From Tigriopus japonicus (lineage: Eukaryota > Arthropoda > Copepoda > Harpacticoida > Harpacticidae), in NCBI GenBank assembly GCA_010645155.1, contig CM021321.1, forward strand, positions 4,680,931 through 4,744,930: 64,000 nucleotides of DNA, given 5' to 3'. Numbering within the stretch: position 1 is the stretch's first letter; every line of letters starts with the position of its first letter. The position numbers and the translations under genes are program-made. The notes below the pieces were generated by a model. It saw nothing but the letters and a program-made list of their open reading frames with translations, ran no database searches and was not told the DNA's origin. Of the stretch, positions 1 through 11,900 are shown piece by piece.

Positions 1-495
1 AGTCCTTTTCAACCCATATATCATGCTTCAATAAACACAACTCGCTTTTTTTACCACTGTTTTGTCCCTAAAAGTCTTCTTTTCTCATGTTTTTCATTAC
101 CAGTCCAAAAATAATCACTCCAAATATCGTCACCCTGTCCATTCTTTGATCCGACCAGCCCAAATCAGCCCCAGGCCTTGCTCAACTTCTGAGCTGAGTG
201 CATGCGTGCTATCTTTCTGACTGAGCAGACCTCTCTCTCTCTCTCCCAATTTCTAAAATCCATCCAATCCCGTGAAGATCAGTCTTCGTCAGGCCAGAGG
301 AAACCGTGAAACCCGTTCGAGCTACCCGTGAGTGACGCACACTATTCCCGGAATCTCCGCCTCCAATCTGATCATCACTAGAGAGAGAACGAACGCCAGC
401 CCCTAGTGATTTACGTGGATCGATCAGTCGATCGCGGACAAAGTTAGATTGGTTGGTTGGTTCGTTCACTCGTCGGGTGTGCTTCTACGTTGGCC
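1..495. other. 5' flank and leader of the PP2A-A gene
   Basis: No coding region is supported here. A short CT-rich run lies near 231-245. The sequence leads directly into the start codon at 496 and probably contains the promoter and 5' UTR of the PP2A scaffold gene, but I could not place a TATA box or initiator with confidence. Confidence 0.5.
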
Positions 496-3400
496 ATGTC
501 GGGCGGAGGCGTGTCCGATGGAAATCCGGCCGGATCGGATGACTCGCTCTATCCGATTGCCGTTCTCATTGACGAACTCCGCAACGAGGATGTTCAGGTG
601 AGATTAACGGCAAAAAAAGAGACCCCATTAACGAGAATGACGAGCGTAAGGTCGAGAAAATTGGGGATATCCGATTAGTTTGGGGTCAGATTTGTGAGAA
701 GAAAGGCCGGGGTTTGGATAACTTTTCTGAAGAGTTTTTCAGATGTGTTCTAAAGGAACCTCGAAACGTTAGTGACCGTGAAAAATATGTTAAGGTTAGG
801 ATTCATTTGAACTGATTAGCGGAATGCGCGTAAACCGAGAGAAGAAGGCCGATGGATTTCAGGTAATTCGTATCATCTTCGCCTAAGACATGGTATGCGT
901 TTTACCCTGGGGGTTTCGAAGTCGTCATTTGGGACCTAAAACTCAATGTCCGCTAGTATTTGCTCAAGCTTCCGAATAAAGAAGCTCCCGGGGGGAAAAG
1001 CGTCAACTTAACACGAGCGACAGTAGCTTACACGTCCCAAAGTGTATGATGTACTTATAAAGCTCATCAAAGCACTAAAAACACCACGCCAAATAAGATG
1101 ACCTTGACATCAAACGAATGACTTCCTGTCCAAGAAGAATTATGAGCAAAATGAACTCAATTAAAGCTGGTGATTCGGAAATGTAGCATAGGAGCGGATG
1201 TTATTTGGATGCGTCGATTGAACGAAATGCGATAAACGATCGCATGGGCTCATTCTCGGTGTGGCAATTTTTTTTGGAATGTTCATCCGTGTAAAGAACG
1301 ATTGCCGTTTTATAGAATCTAATGTCATTTTCGATTGTCTTTAATTTCAGTTACGTTTGAATTCGATCAAAAAATTGAGCACTATCGCTTTGGCGTTGGG
1401 TGTGGAACGGACGCGTTCCGAGTTGATTCCGTTCTTGACGGACACGATCTACGACGAGGATGAGGTCCTTTTGGCCCTGGCCGAGCAGCTGGGCACCTTC
1501 ACGCCCCTAGTGGGCGGAGCGGAGCATGTCCATTGTCTGCTCCCGCCTCTCGAATCTTTAGCTACGGTGGAAGAAACGATTGTGCGCGATAAGGCCGTGG
1601 AAAGCTTGCGCATCATTGCCGAAGAGCACTCACCCGCGGATCTCGAGGCCCATTTTGTGCCCTTGGTCAAGCGTCTCGCTACGGGCGATTGGTTCACGTC
1701 CCGCACTTCAGGCTGCGGACTTTTTGCCGTGGCCTATGCCCGCGTCTCTTCGAACGTGAAAGGTACGTACATGGAAAACCGAGACCGTTACAGTTTAATG
1801 GGAGGGAGGTTTGAAATTTCTTCTTCTCTTCGTTTAGCCGATTTGCGGAGTCTATTTAGGAACCTTTGCCAAGATGACACACCCATGGTGAGGCGCGCTG
1901 CCTCGGGCAAATTGGGAGAATTTGCTAAGGTGGTCGAGGTCGAGTTCTTGAAGTCCGATCTTATTCCGATGTTCATTAATCTGGCCATGGACGAGCAGGC
2001 AAGTGTTTTACTGATCGAGTATCATCCTAGTAGTAATTACTATTCCAAGTGATAGTAATAATCCATGTGCTCATAATTAAATGAAAATGAGAGCTCCTTC
2101 TGCCAATAGTTTTTATCATCAATTTTTTGACGTATTTTTCAAACACCACCGAGCAAATTAACAAGATTCTGGCCTGTACTAAAAGTGCGTGCAGTCATTT
2201 GAATCGAAGGCTTGGCTTTCTCAAAAAAACAGTAAAAGGTTAAAGAAAATCATCAATATTAAGACTAGATCAACATTTCTTAAGGATAAGTTATCACAAC
2301 CTAATCATGGATATTTAGAAACCTAAACAGGTTACACTTTAACCTTCCAAAGCAATTTGAACATGACAATTGTAAACCTCTTTCAGGACTCTGTTCGACT
2401 TTTGGTGGTTGAATCTTGCGTATCCATCTCGTCCCTGCTTCAAGCTGAAGATGTGGAACAACTAGTGATGCCCACTTTGCGGAACTGCGCCGAAGACAAG
2501 TCTTGGCGAGTCCGATACACGGTGGCGGAGAAATTCACGGCACTTCAGAAAGCAGTGGGACCGGAGATTACCAAGACCGACTTGGTCCAAGCTTTTCAGG
2601 TACCTAACCTTTCCATTCATAGTTTCCCTTAGAGGAAAACTCGAGGAACATTTTCGAACGTATGATGATTGATTGATTGATTTCCATTCAGAGCTTGTTG
2701 AAGGATTGTGAGGCTGAGGTTCGAGCAGCTGCCGCCCACAAGGTCCGAGATTTCTGCCAGGCCTTGGACCCCAGTGTTCAAGAGTCTGTGATTATGAACA
2801 ACGTGCTTCCGTGCGTAAAGGAATTGGTCGTGGACGCTAACCAGCATGTCAAGTCCGCCCTCGCTTCTGTCATCATGGGACTCTCGCCCATTCTTGGCAA
2901 GAACAAGTGAGTTGATCGTGGAAATGATTTGTGTACAGGCCCTCTTCGATTTTGAAAATTAGAGGTTTCATTGGCATATAAAATAGACGTCAAAGAACTT
3001 GATCAATTGATATATTGCTTGAATGCTTGAACAAAAATGGCACAAGGCATTTGAACTTTAGTTCATTAATGTTGATTTTCAATTCGATAGAGTAATTAAG
3101 GTCTCAAGAGGATTTTCAATTTTCCAAGTGGTTCCTTTATCTCTCTTTCCACTTAATAAATCGGGAACACAAGCGCATCTATTGTTTTGGAAATTTTAAG
3201 GGATTATGAATTCCTCGAATGAAGTTGCGCTCCGTGTTTTTTTTTGAGCAATCCTTGTTATGTCTCAACATGCCTGATCAAAACCCATCTCTTTTATTTT
3301 AGTACCATCGAGCACCTGTTGCCCTTGTTTTTGAATCAGCTCAAAGATGAGTGCCCCGAGGTCCGCTTAAATATCATTTCCAATCTGGATTGCGTAAACG

Positions 3401-4863
3401 AGGTGATCGGCATTCAACAGCTCTCGCAGTCGTTGTTGCCAGCCATCGTTGAATTAGCAGAGGACTCGAAATGGCGAGTCCGCTTGGCTATCATCGAGTA
3501 CATGCCCCTTTTGGCCGGACAACTGGGTGTGGAGTTCTTCGACGAGAAATTGAATGCCCTCTGCATGACCTGGCTCATTGATCACGTGTTTGCCATCCGC
3601 GAAGCCGCTACCAATAACTTGAAGAAATTGGTGGAACAATTTGGAACTGACTGGGCCCAACAAACCATCATTCCCAAGGTGGTGGCCATGGCTCGAGATC
3701 AGAACTACTTGCATCGCATGACTTGTCTCTTCTGTATCAATGTAAGTACATCGATCGGGAGGACCTTTTGTGCAATTCAGTGCAATCGCTAGGTACGAGC
3801 GAGGAGAGGAAGTAATTTCGTCTCTCGCTTCACTGAAGGGAAAGCTGAACTCTTTTGTCAACACGTCCTTATTCGAAGAAAAAGAAGAAATCGCGACCTT
3901 CTTCTCGTTCTTTTCCATGTAGATTGAATTTAAGACGGTTGAAAGCAATTTCAACTGAAAGTTTCTGCTGAGCATGGTGAGGTTTTCAAGGTACCAAATT
4001 AGTCGGTTGTCAACCACACACCCTAATTCAAATTCACTCGGACTTTATTCCCGGTGAGACCAAGTCTATTCAAATCTTTGCGAAGAATGCAAACTCGTAG
4101 AAGGTCACAATTTCAAAGAGCTATTGAGCTGAGAGTACACAGGGTAGTCCGTGTTAAACATACCCTAAACTTTAGCAGATAGTTGTGACAAATTTAGAAG
4201 TCAAAGAGACTCTTTGGTTAAGAAATACGAAAGGTAGAGGCGTTTGCCAGCCACTTGTTTTTTATCGTCTGAGATATGAAGTCACTATTTGGCCTTGTAA
4301 TGTGTTGTCAAAGAGGGGATGATTTTCCAGAAAAGAGTGTGTTTACAAAATTTTAGTTTCAGACAGAAGAAGCCAATCAATTTCGCCAAGAGTTGCATTG
4401 AGTATACCTTATGATGTTTCTTTGTGTTCCGAGTAGTTCTTTTTAGGCACCTTAAATGCGCATGACCCTGTGCTTAAGGGCTTTCGTCTCGTTTTAAATT
4501 TTCTCGTTCATAAACTAACATGCGACTTGGCTATTTTTGGCTTAGGTATTGGCCGAGGCTTGTGGCGCAGACGTGATTGAAAGGCAGATGCTTCCCACCG
4601 TACTCAACATGGCCAATGACAGCGTGGCCAATGTGCGGTTCAATGTGGCCAAAACCCTGAGTGTGGTGGCTCCCAAATTGAACGCCTCGTGTTTCTCGTC
4701 GCAAATCAAGCCTGCTTTGAACAAATTAACCGAGGACACCGACTTTGATGTGAGATATTACGCTTCGGAAGCGTCCATGGGTAAGAATTGATCGCCTTGG
4801 ATTTTCCATCGATCTAAGGATCTTGAACTAATTCGAAACCATCGATTTGCAGTATGTGCTTAG
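496..4863 (+). CDS. PP2A-29B: Serine/threonine-protein phosphatase 2A 65 kDa scaffold subunit A (PR65)
   Basis: This is the HEAT-repeat scaffold that holds the PP2A catalytic C subunit and a B subunit together. I read eight coding exons: 496-597, 1351-1762, 1838-1998, 2387-2599, 2692-2906, 3303-3741, 4546-4780 and 4853-4863, which keep frame throughout and give 595 residues (the mammalian subunits are about 590). The whole product is a run of ~39-residue HEAT helices; recognisable stretches are [15 protein letters not shown] in exon 3, [11 protein letters not shown] in exon 4 and [15 protein letters not shown] in exon 6. The start is the ATG giving MSGGGVSDG; acidic [18 protein letters not shown] follows, as in PR65. 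Intron 3 starts with GC instead of GT. The last coding exon carries only the final codons; reading through the preceding donor instead would end in MGKN. An AATAAA lies at 5453. Family assignment is very secure; exact C-terminus less so. Confidence 0.96.
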
Positions 4864-6427
4864 TAGAGGACGTTGAATGAAATGGGGTTCCGTGTAGACG
4901 AATCGCATCCACATAACCGGATGAAATCAGCAATGCTATCAGCATCATCATCATGAACAACACCATCACCACCCTTACGACAGCAACAAGTGCTTTTGGT
5001 TTAACTTGTAGCAGCATACTAGACTTGATAACATTTGTGTCTGTTCTACTTCACTCACTCTGGTAAACAACATTTATAAAAAATACTATCTTTAACATGC
5101 GAACCGCCATCGTCGTCATTACTTCCTTCGGTATCATAAAATTAGTTTATGTCCCTACTTTAGTGTATAATGATCCCCCTCCTTCGTCCCTCTTTCGATG
5201 AGCTATATTGTCAATTAATCATTAACACTAATATTATCCCGTAAAATTGTTCATTTGGAGGGGCACGATGGCAAAAATCATCATCCCTATTCTTTTGTAT
5301 TGGCGCGTCCTGTAAATTGGAACAAAAAGATTCAATTCATCTCCTCGCCCCTTTCACATTGAAGCTTTGTGATGGCGTTCGATGATCACTCTACCCCCTC
5401 TAGAAAACACTCTATTGAATGGACTGGGGACTTCGTATTTACGTTTGTGTTTAATAAACATTGCCATTCTATTTGACAAAAAATACATCCCGATACATCC
5501 CAAAATGTTGAGTTGGACAGCTCTATTCCATGTTAAACTATTTCCTAAGAAAGGATCAAAGGCAGCCACAACATCAGATAAGAAAGAAACCTATATCGAT
5601 TTCAATTTGAAGCTGCCTTTGGTGAAAGGGTGAGACTTGTTCCAGAGGTTATCAAAACATGCCGATCTCTTTCATGGTCCCTTTTGGTCTTGAAAATGGT
5701 TCAAGTGAGCGTGAGGCTCAATTTAAAACGCTCACGTTTCAAGGTGGAACGAAAAAAACTTGTTTGCGAGGCATGGGTGATGACTTGGTTCCCATTTGCT
5801 GGAATGCCGCATACCTGAAACAAAACTTTTGTGTGAAGGTCAAGAGGCCCTCGAAATCTTGTTATTCTTTTATAGCAAGTTGGCACTCAGTGGTGCTGAG
5901 AAGAATGATGGAGTACATCGTTGATCAAGACCATGTGCCTTTTGCTAGTGACTAGCTTTTGTTATGAACTTCTCTCTCTCTTTCTCAAAAGCCATCTATT
6001 CTTATTGACTCCCATATTTTTTAAGAAAAAAGAATATTATTAAGATTCTATTGATTCAAAAGGTCCTTAACTTCAAGAGGTAATGTTACATGCACTTTTC
6101 AACTTCAATGTCTTGCCAAATTTGGCTTTTCAAAAAGGCTGCCCCTTAAAAAATGAACCATTTGTGCGATAGATGGCAGAACTATGAAAACAGTTTCAAA
6201 GTTAATGACGGGTCCTTGAAAGCGTTAATTCAAAGTTTGCCAATGGATTGCTTAAAAGCGGATTCTTTCCTCGATTTTTTTGTGAAAAAAGGTTATTGGT
6301 TGTGATAATATCGTTTTGCAAACTAAAAATAACTGATGGACATTTTTCAATGTTTTTATAAATTTGTCTGATCGAAAATTCATTCTATTCCCTTGTAATC
6401 TGAATTGATCACTTACAAATTGCACAA
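4864..6427. other. Intergenic stretch between PP2A-A and the AA15 gene
   Basis: It holds the 3' UTR of the PP2A gene, with a possible polyadenylation signal AATAAA at 5453-5458. The short open frames around 5382-5955 show no recognisable domain and are AT-biased in composition. The end near 6427 is the 3' flank of the minus-strand AA15 gene. Nothing else is supported. Confidence 0.5.
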
Positions 6428-9400
6428 CTACAATAACAAAAGACTCGCCGCGATACCCAAAATGATTTGGGTTCTAATTATACCATAACACGAACGAGCA
6501 TGAGAATAGGCATGAGTGAGCTTCTCGTGCTTGAACTCGTTCTCATCGTTGTTGTCGTTCTTCTTTGTTAGTTGTGAATTGGTGGGAGGTATTTTCTTCT
6601 TCTTTCGTTTTCGCTTTTTTTCTTGGGTTCTCTCGGAAATACCTTTTTCCTCGGGGAATGTAAGCTGTTTCGTGACCACGGTGGTGGAAAGTATTTCATT
6701 GTCTCGAGGAAAAATGAGGGCTCTTTGGCTAAGGTTCAACCCGTCTTGCTCTCTTTTCTCGCTGTTGTTATAGTGGTGGTAAACGAGCTCAGGGAATAAT
6801 TGTGTGGAGTTCCTAGTTCCATTACTACTATCCACATCATTGTCAATGACAATTTCCAAGAATGGTTCCTTGGTCGAACCATCCGTCGAAGATGATCCCA
6901 TATCTCGTAATTCAGATGTGGGAGAAACTGGAGAACGCTCGAGCGATGTTTCGGGTTCAATTGTATCCCATTGTCCATTTCCAAGACCCAGTTCAGTCTT
7001 TATTTCCGACTTTTGATCATGCTCTGCATCTGCTCCGCCGTCTTGTTCCAATTTCGGCTCAAAAGTTGTCGCGTCATCAGTCGAGTTATTTTCATGTTCT
7101 TTTTCTAATTCGGTTTTAGGTGTTGGATGCTCTGATTCGGCTTCTGGTTCTGCTTCAGAGAACAATTGTTGGTCTCTAATTAGATCGCCTTCAGTGTCGG
7201 GTTCCACTTCAGGAATAGCTTCTAAATCTTGTGATTCGTCTTCTTCATCCACTTGAGGCTCTGGTTTCGTCGAGTTCGTTTCCCATTGACCTTCATAAAG
7301 GTCTGTTTGTGCTGAAAGGCCTTCATGTGATATTGAGTTAGTTTCATTTGCCACCTTCAAGGCTTCTGTTTCGACTAGTGAAACATTTCTGACGTCCATT
7401 GTCGATTCAGGCTCTGCTGTCGAGCCATTTTCATTGTCAAATTTGACCTTAAATATAGGTTCCAAATGGTTCTCTGGTTCAGCTTCGGAATTGGGGACTT
7501 TGAGGACAGAGTTATTTTGTGATTGTGGTGGCCCAATTTCTGAGCTTAAGTTTGAAGCCATTTCCAAATTGTTATCGCTGTTGGATTCAACTTTGGCAGG
7601 AGGTTCTTGCGTAATAAGGCCATCTTGAGTGGAAATTGGATGATTCCATGTGGACTCGCCAGATGTGACATTTTTCTCTTCTGCAGAAGCATCTGTTCCC
7701 TTGAGATCATTGGGTGCAACCGTCTTCACTTTGTCATTAGCAATTACTTTGTGAGCCATAATATTAGGGTCCACAATCGTTCCATTGGTTTTGAGTTCCA
7801 GCAAAGATTTGAAGGTATGTAATGTTGCGATCCAAGATTTATTTTCTTCTTCGTCGAGCTCGTCGAGTTGGAAGATCCCTGCCAAAAGGTCAACCTTTTC
7901 ATCTTTTTCTTCATCTTGCTCCTCATTTGGAGTAATTTCATCGTTAATTGCAATGTCTGCACAAGCTCGAGCTTCCAATTGAGGACCACAAGCTGGGTCT
8001 TTTTGATCTTCATTGGAGCAAGGCCAAACATGACTCCCCATGACATATTTCCAACGGATGACACAATGATCACAAGTGAAATTGTCTGGCAATTGATATG
8101 TCAATTTGAATACTTCTTTTGGTTTCTCGGCTTGAGGCACGAAGAACTTGCTTTCCAAAGACCCCGTTTGATTGAGCAGGATCACGTCAAGGCAATCAGT
8201 GTCCGGACAAAGTTCAAGCTCGAAATGGCCTCGACGATTGTTGATTAACTCCACTTGGACATCAATACTTTGACCAGATATGTAGTGGCGTGTGATTATA
8301 CCACGGCCAAATTGACCGCCATCCTCATGAGGACGAGGGGTTGGCAAGTCAAAAGGATCGCCACAGACTCCACATCGACCCTTGTTATTTCTAAAATCAA
8401 ACAATTACATTCGTTGAATGATTAATACGTACAAGATAATTGTCTCCTTTTTCTCTTGGTGTGATGGAAGGGTACATGAGCAATAAATATCATACATTGA
8501 GTATCTGGGCTTGAGTTTCGTTATAAACAGAGTGAGGGAAGGATTTCGAATCGCTTCAATTTATCAAATTACGTGTTTCCTGCTACGTCAGGTTTGCTTT
8601 TTCTCTTGAGAATAACAATTCCTGCTTTTCTGTTTGATGCATGGATAGACCAATGCATCAAGTTTTGTGAGTCCCTCGAGAACTAATTAGGAATGTCATA
8701 TCCTTGAATGATTTCTCTATTTGAGACGGTTTCAGAAGGATAAACTCGAAGACAAAAACCCATGCCAAATAACAGAGAGCTTCGTGCTATTTCAAATTTA
8801 CTTAAGCATTCAATATCTGTAGATGACTTCGCTTTACGAGGGGACAAAGCTTGCTTCTAAAATTTCTATTAAAAATTGCAAAAAGCGCTCTCAATGTTTA
8901 ATGTCTACGGATTGTAAGCGGGAAAATCATACAGATGTGGAAACCCGGTCTGGTTTAAAACTATGAGAAATGGCAATAAACTAATCAACTAAGCTGTACG
9001 TTATTCAAAATTTCATGCTTGCTTGGCTCCCAAACGGTCAGCTTTTAAGGCTTAAGGCAACCAATTCCAAATGAATTTACTTCGAGACTTTGATCATTCT
9101 TAAATGTGGTTTCCAGAAAACTTTTAGCAAACTTGGAAATTTTCCATCTCAAGAGGACAATTTTAAGACCGAGTTCTAAGCCACAATGACAGAAAGAAAA
9201 CGAATAGGCCCAAAGGGCTGGGCCTAAAGACGAGAGTTGCAAGCTTAAACAAGTTTCTCACTAATATACCGGGTGCGCCAAAAAAAAACTGATCAAGCTT
9301 TGCCCAATTACATATGATCCAAATTACTTATCCTGAAAAAAGCATTTCTCTGTACATACAATGTTTAGGGTTTCGGCAACGACAATTTCCTAATGGAGGA

Positions 9401-10503
9401 GCGAATTTGGAAGCAGAGCTCACCTTTTTGTCCTCTTGGACTTTGCTTATGATCATCAGCAGAGTTAACGGAAAAAACGTGTCTTTTTTTTTTTTTAACA
9501 TTGTTTATTGTTTATTGAAAAACCCACTCACGCATCAAGCTGATGAAAAGAGTTTAGGGTAAAAGAATTGTGTACACTGAGTAAACGTCAAAACTAAAAT
9601 AAATTGAGTACATGAATGCAAGCCAAGAAAAAAATAGCAAAGGCGAGATCCACAAGTAAGGGTGCACGGTAAGTGGGTGCTAATACAACATTAGTTGCCT
9701 TTTAAAGGATAATAAATTAGTCGCGTGACGCGCGCTTCTCGTGAGGCTGTTCCACATCTTGGCAACTCGAACAAAATAAAAACACAATCTGCACTGAGAC
9801 CTGACAAAGGGAACATTCAAAAGTAATTGGTCCGTTGACCTCGTCGACCCAATGCTGGTTCTTAATGACAGAGGACACCCCACTTCCTTACCCTTCAAAC
9901 CGATCACCCCATTCCCACCAACATTCTTGATTAGTTTGAAAGCATACACCAAGTCTAAATTTCGCCTTCTTGCCTCCAAAGAAGCCAACCCACAACGCTC
10001 GAGCCGAGCACCATACTCCATGCCCAGAGGCACATACTTTTTTCTGATGCATCATCTTGAGCTTGACTGTTCTGTTTCTTTTGAATCACCCTGTAAAACA
10101 GAACCCAGGAGCTTCTAAACTACCACCCAAACTGCAACTTCAACGGGTATTACAAAAGTACCCCTTTGAATTCCAAATTTGTTTCAGAAGGAGAAATGCT
10201 TACTTCCACATCCTGGTGAATCCTCCGCAATCACTTTTGGCGTCGTCTTTATCTTGAGGCGCAAAGAAACCGAGTCTGCGTAGATGAAAGAAAATGTTAA
10301 AAAAGGATGAGGTTTTTCTTTCCTTTAAAGTCCTAATTACTTTAGTTGATCAACTAAAGTGAGTCTTAATGGGCGTACCTCCACATCGAACCACGCGAAG
10401 GCGGTTCCATGAGCCTTCCAACCCCAACCATTTCCGTGTCGTTGTCTTGTCCCAAGCAGGAGCCAATGACCAAAAGATACCAAAGGATTGAAAAAGTCGC
10501 CAT
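6428..10503 (-). CDS. Secreted AA15 (LPMO-like) family protein with replaced copper ligands and long acidic tail
   Basis: AA15 proteins are arthropod lytic polysaccharide monooxygenases that oxidise chitin or cellulose through a copper histidine brace. Three exons on the minus strand (10503-10379, 10275-10204, 8390-6428) join in frame to 719 residues. A signal peptide (about residues 1-18) precedes GRLMEPPSRGSMWR, CGGF, GRCGVCGDPFD, CDHCVIRWKY and ARACADIAI, all AA15 hallmarks. However, the first brace His, normally the mature N-terminus in HGRLM, is Val28 and follows nine extra residues. The second, normally in a NHxGxFE-type motif, is Arg118 (NNRRGHFE). The axial aromatic before RACAD is Ala206. 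Residues ~215-690 are a Glu/Asp/Ser/Thr-rich region with many N-glycosylation sequons. The C-terminus ends in a hydrophobic stretch (IILGIAASLLLL), which suggests GPI attachment. The fold assignment is firm. Loss of catalysis is inferred from the family pattern as I remember it. Confidence 0.85.
9269..10093. mobile_element. Possible Tc1/mariner-like element bounded by TA, interrupted by a LINE
   Basis: The left end reads TA then CCGGGTGCGCCAAAAAA, and the right end read inward on the other strand is TA then CAGGGTGATTCAAAAGAAAC. Both ends have a GGGTG core followed by CAAAA a few bases later and then a TCAAGC further in, and both abut a TA dinucleotide, the mariner target duplication. No transposase frame is visible. 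Most of the interior is the LINE 3' end described separately, so this would be a small non-autonomous element that later received a LINE. The terminal match is imperfect, so chance resemblance is not excluded. Confidence 0.35.
9483..10033 (-). mobile_element. 5'-truncated non-LTR retrotransposon (LINE), reverse-transcriptase C-terminal end and poly(A) tail
   Basis: On the minus strand, 10033-9680 stays open for 117 codons. It shows the usual end of a LINE polymerase ORF: YGARLERCGLASLEARRR, then LVYAFKLIKN, then STRSTDQLL, then MWNSL and an FKRQLMLY terminus. This corresponds to the region after the reverse-transcriptase fingers and palm in CR1/Jockey-like elements. A short 3' UTR follows, with AATAAA-like signals and a run of about 14 A at 9496-9483 on the minus strand. 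The catalytic core is absent, so this is a dead 5'-truncated insertion in intron 2 of the AA15 gene, in the same orientation as that gene. The exact LINE clade cannot be told from this fragment. Confidence 0.7.
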
Positions 10504-11853
10504 CAGATTTTCCTCGATCCTTCCGGATCACTCACCGATCAGTCACTCAGACTTCTGAAGGCAAACTAATTCGCTCAATCCCCGGTCTTTGAACAAGATG
10601 ATTGTTTCCATGATGGTCTTCTTTTTCTTCGTCGTCTCCGTCGTCTTCTGCTCTTTCTTTTCTTCTCCGTCCGTTCTCAAGTGTGAGCTTTCGCATCCGC
10701 CTCTTCTCGTCCTTGGAACATGGTTTAAATAGGTGAATGGAACCAAAGAATCTCGAGGTTGACACGAGAAGGCTCCAAATTCTGTCTTCTACTCTCTGAC
10801 GACCCATCGATGGGGATGAGGGAGACTGGAAGAAAAAGAAAGAACGACTCTGGATGTCGATCGACGTCCTCTTTGAACACACGTTGTCAAGGGATTCGAC
10901 CGCTCTTTCTCGCTTCAATGTCGATCCACTCACTCATGTCTCGATTGCCCTCATACTGTATTATGTAGTTCGTAAGGATTTGAAAAGCTTTTTGTAGAAC
11001 TTTACCTTTCGAAATTCTTGTTGGAAGCAATTTTTGTTGAAATGTATTCCCTCAAGTTTTGGCATGCGAGCAAAGGCTTTTTGAGTAGATTTATGAGTGA
11101 ATAGCTTAATAAAAAAGGTAAAATATCATAAACGTTATGAAGGTGAAAGAAACCATGAAAGGTTGATTAGGTATCTGAATCGACAAAATTCCATAAGGGA
11201 GCCAATTTTGATTGGTGCCAAAAAGTTTGCCCCGTTCGCTTCAAAGGATTTTAGAAGACCTTGCCTGTCGCAGGAATTTCCAAAAGTTTTGCAACGAGAT
11301 ATCGAGAAAGGAAACACAAGGAGCCAAATTCTTAATCCTTTTCTAAATTCGACAAGACTTCTTAGATTACAGTAAATAAAGCTGACAAGTAAATTCTTTT
11401 GCATGCAAATCACATGTTAATTCAACCTAATTTTACACTAATTTTCCAAAAGTTGATCCTCAATAGCTGTTTAAGAGACTGTTAAAGAGATGTGTAAAAA
11501 AATTCCAAGTTCGTCAGAAAAACAATCATGTCTTTTTGTCTCTTTCCACAACAATTGCATTAAAAAATGGAAAATAGTACGTATTCAATCGCAAATTTGC
11601 GTACAGTATGACATATAATGAATCTCTGTCTGTTGGTACAAAATCACTTATTTTTGCCTTACTAATTTATAAACGAAGAAAGTTAACAAAATAAGTTATG
11701 TTTATTAGTCGTGTATAAACTACTTGTGCTTTATTAACTACTTTTACATTTTACACATTTTTGTCAGGCTAAAGGAAAGCATCAAAATGATTCCTTTAGG
11801 CTCTTTTTTTGTTCAAAGTTTTCAAATTGTCCATGAATTGAGAAGTCCCCAAA

Positions 11854-11900
11854 GGTATATATATATAATAATATATAAGGTATATAATATATAAAGGTAT
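11854..11900. repeat. AT-rich low-complexity tract
   Basis: The stretch is made of TA steps broken by GG, with the piece GGTATATA recurring three times with small changes. It is simple sequence without coding or transposon features. Confidence 0.7.

Noticed and set aside
5382..5955. Short open frames after the PP2A gene.
   Set aside because: No similarity to a known domain and no splice signals that would extend them.
10547..10933. A 128-codon minus-strand frame upstream of the AA15 gene.
   Set aside because: Its sequence is a translation of purine-rich DNA (KKEKKE-type) without domain signs; probably promoter or leader.
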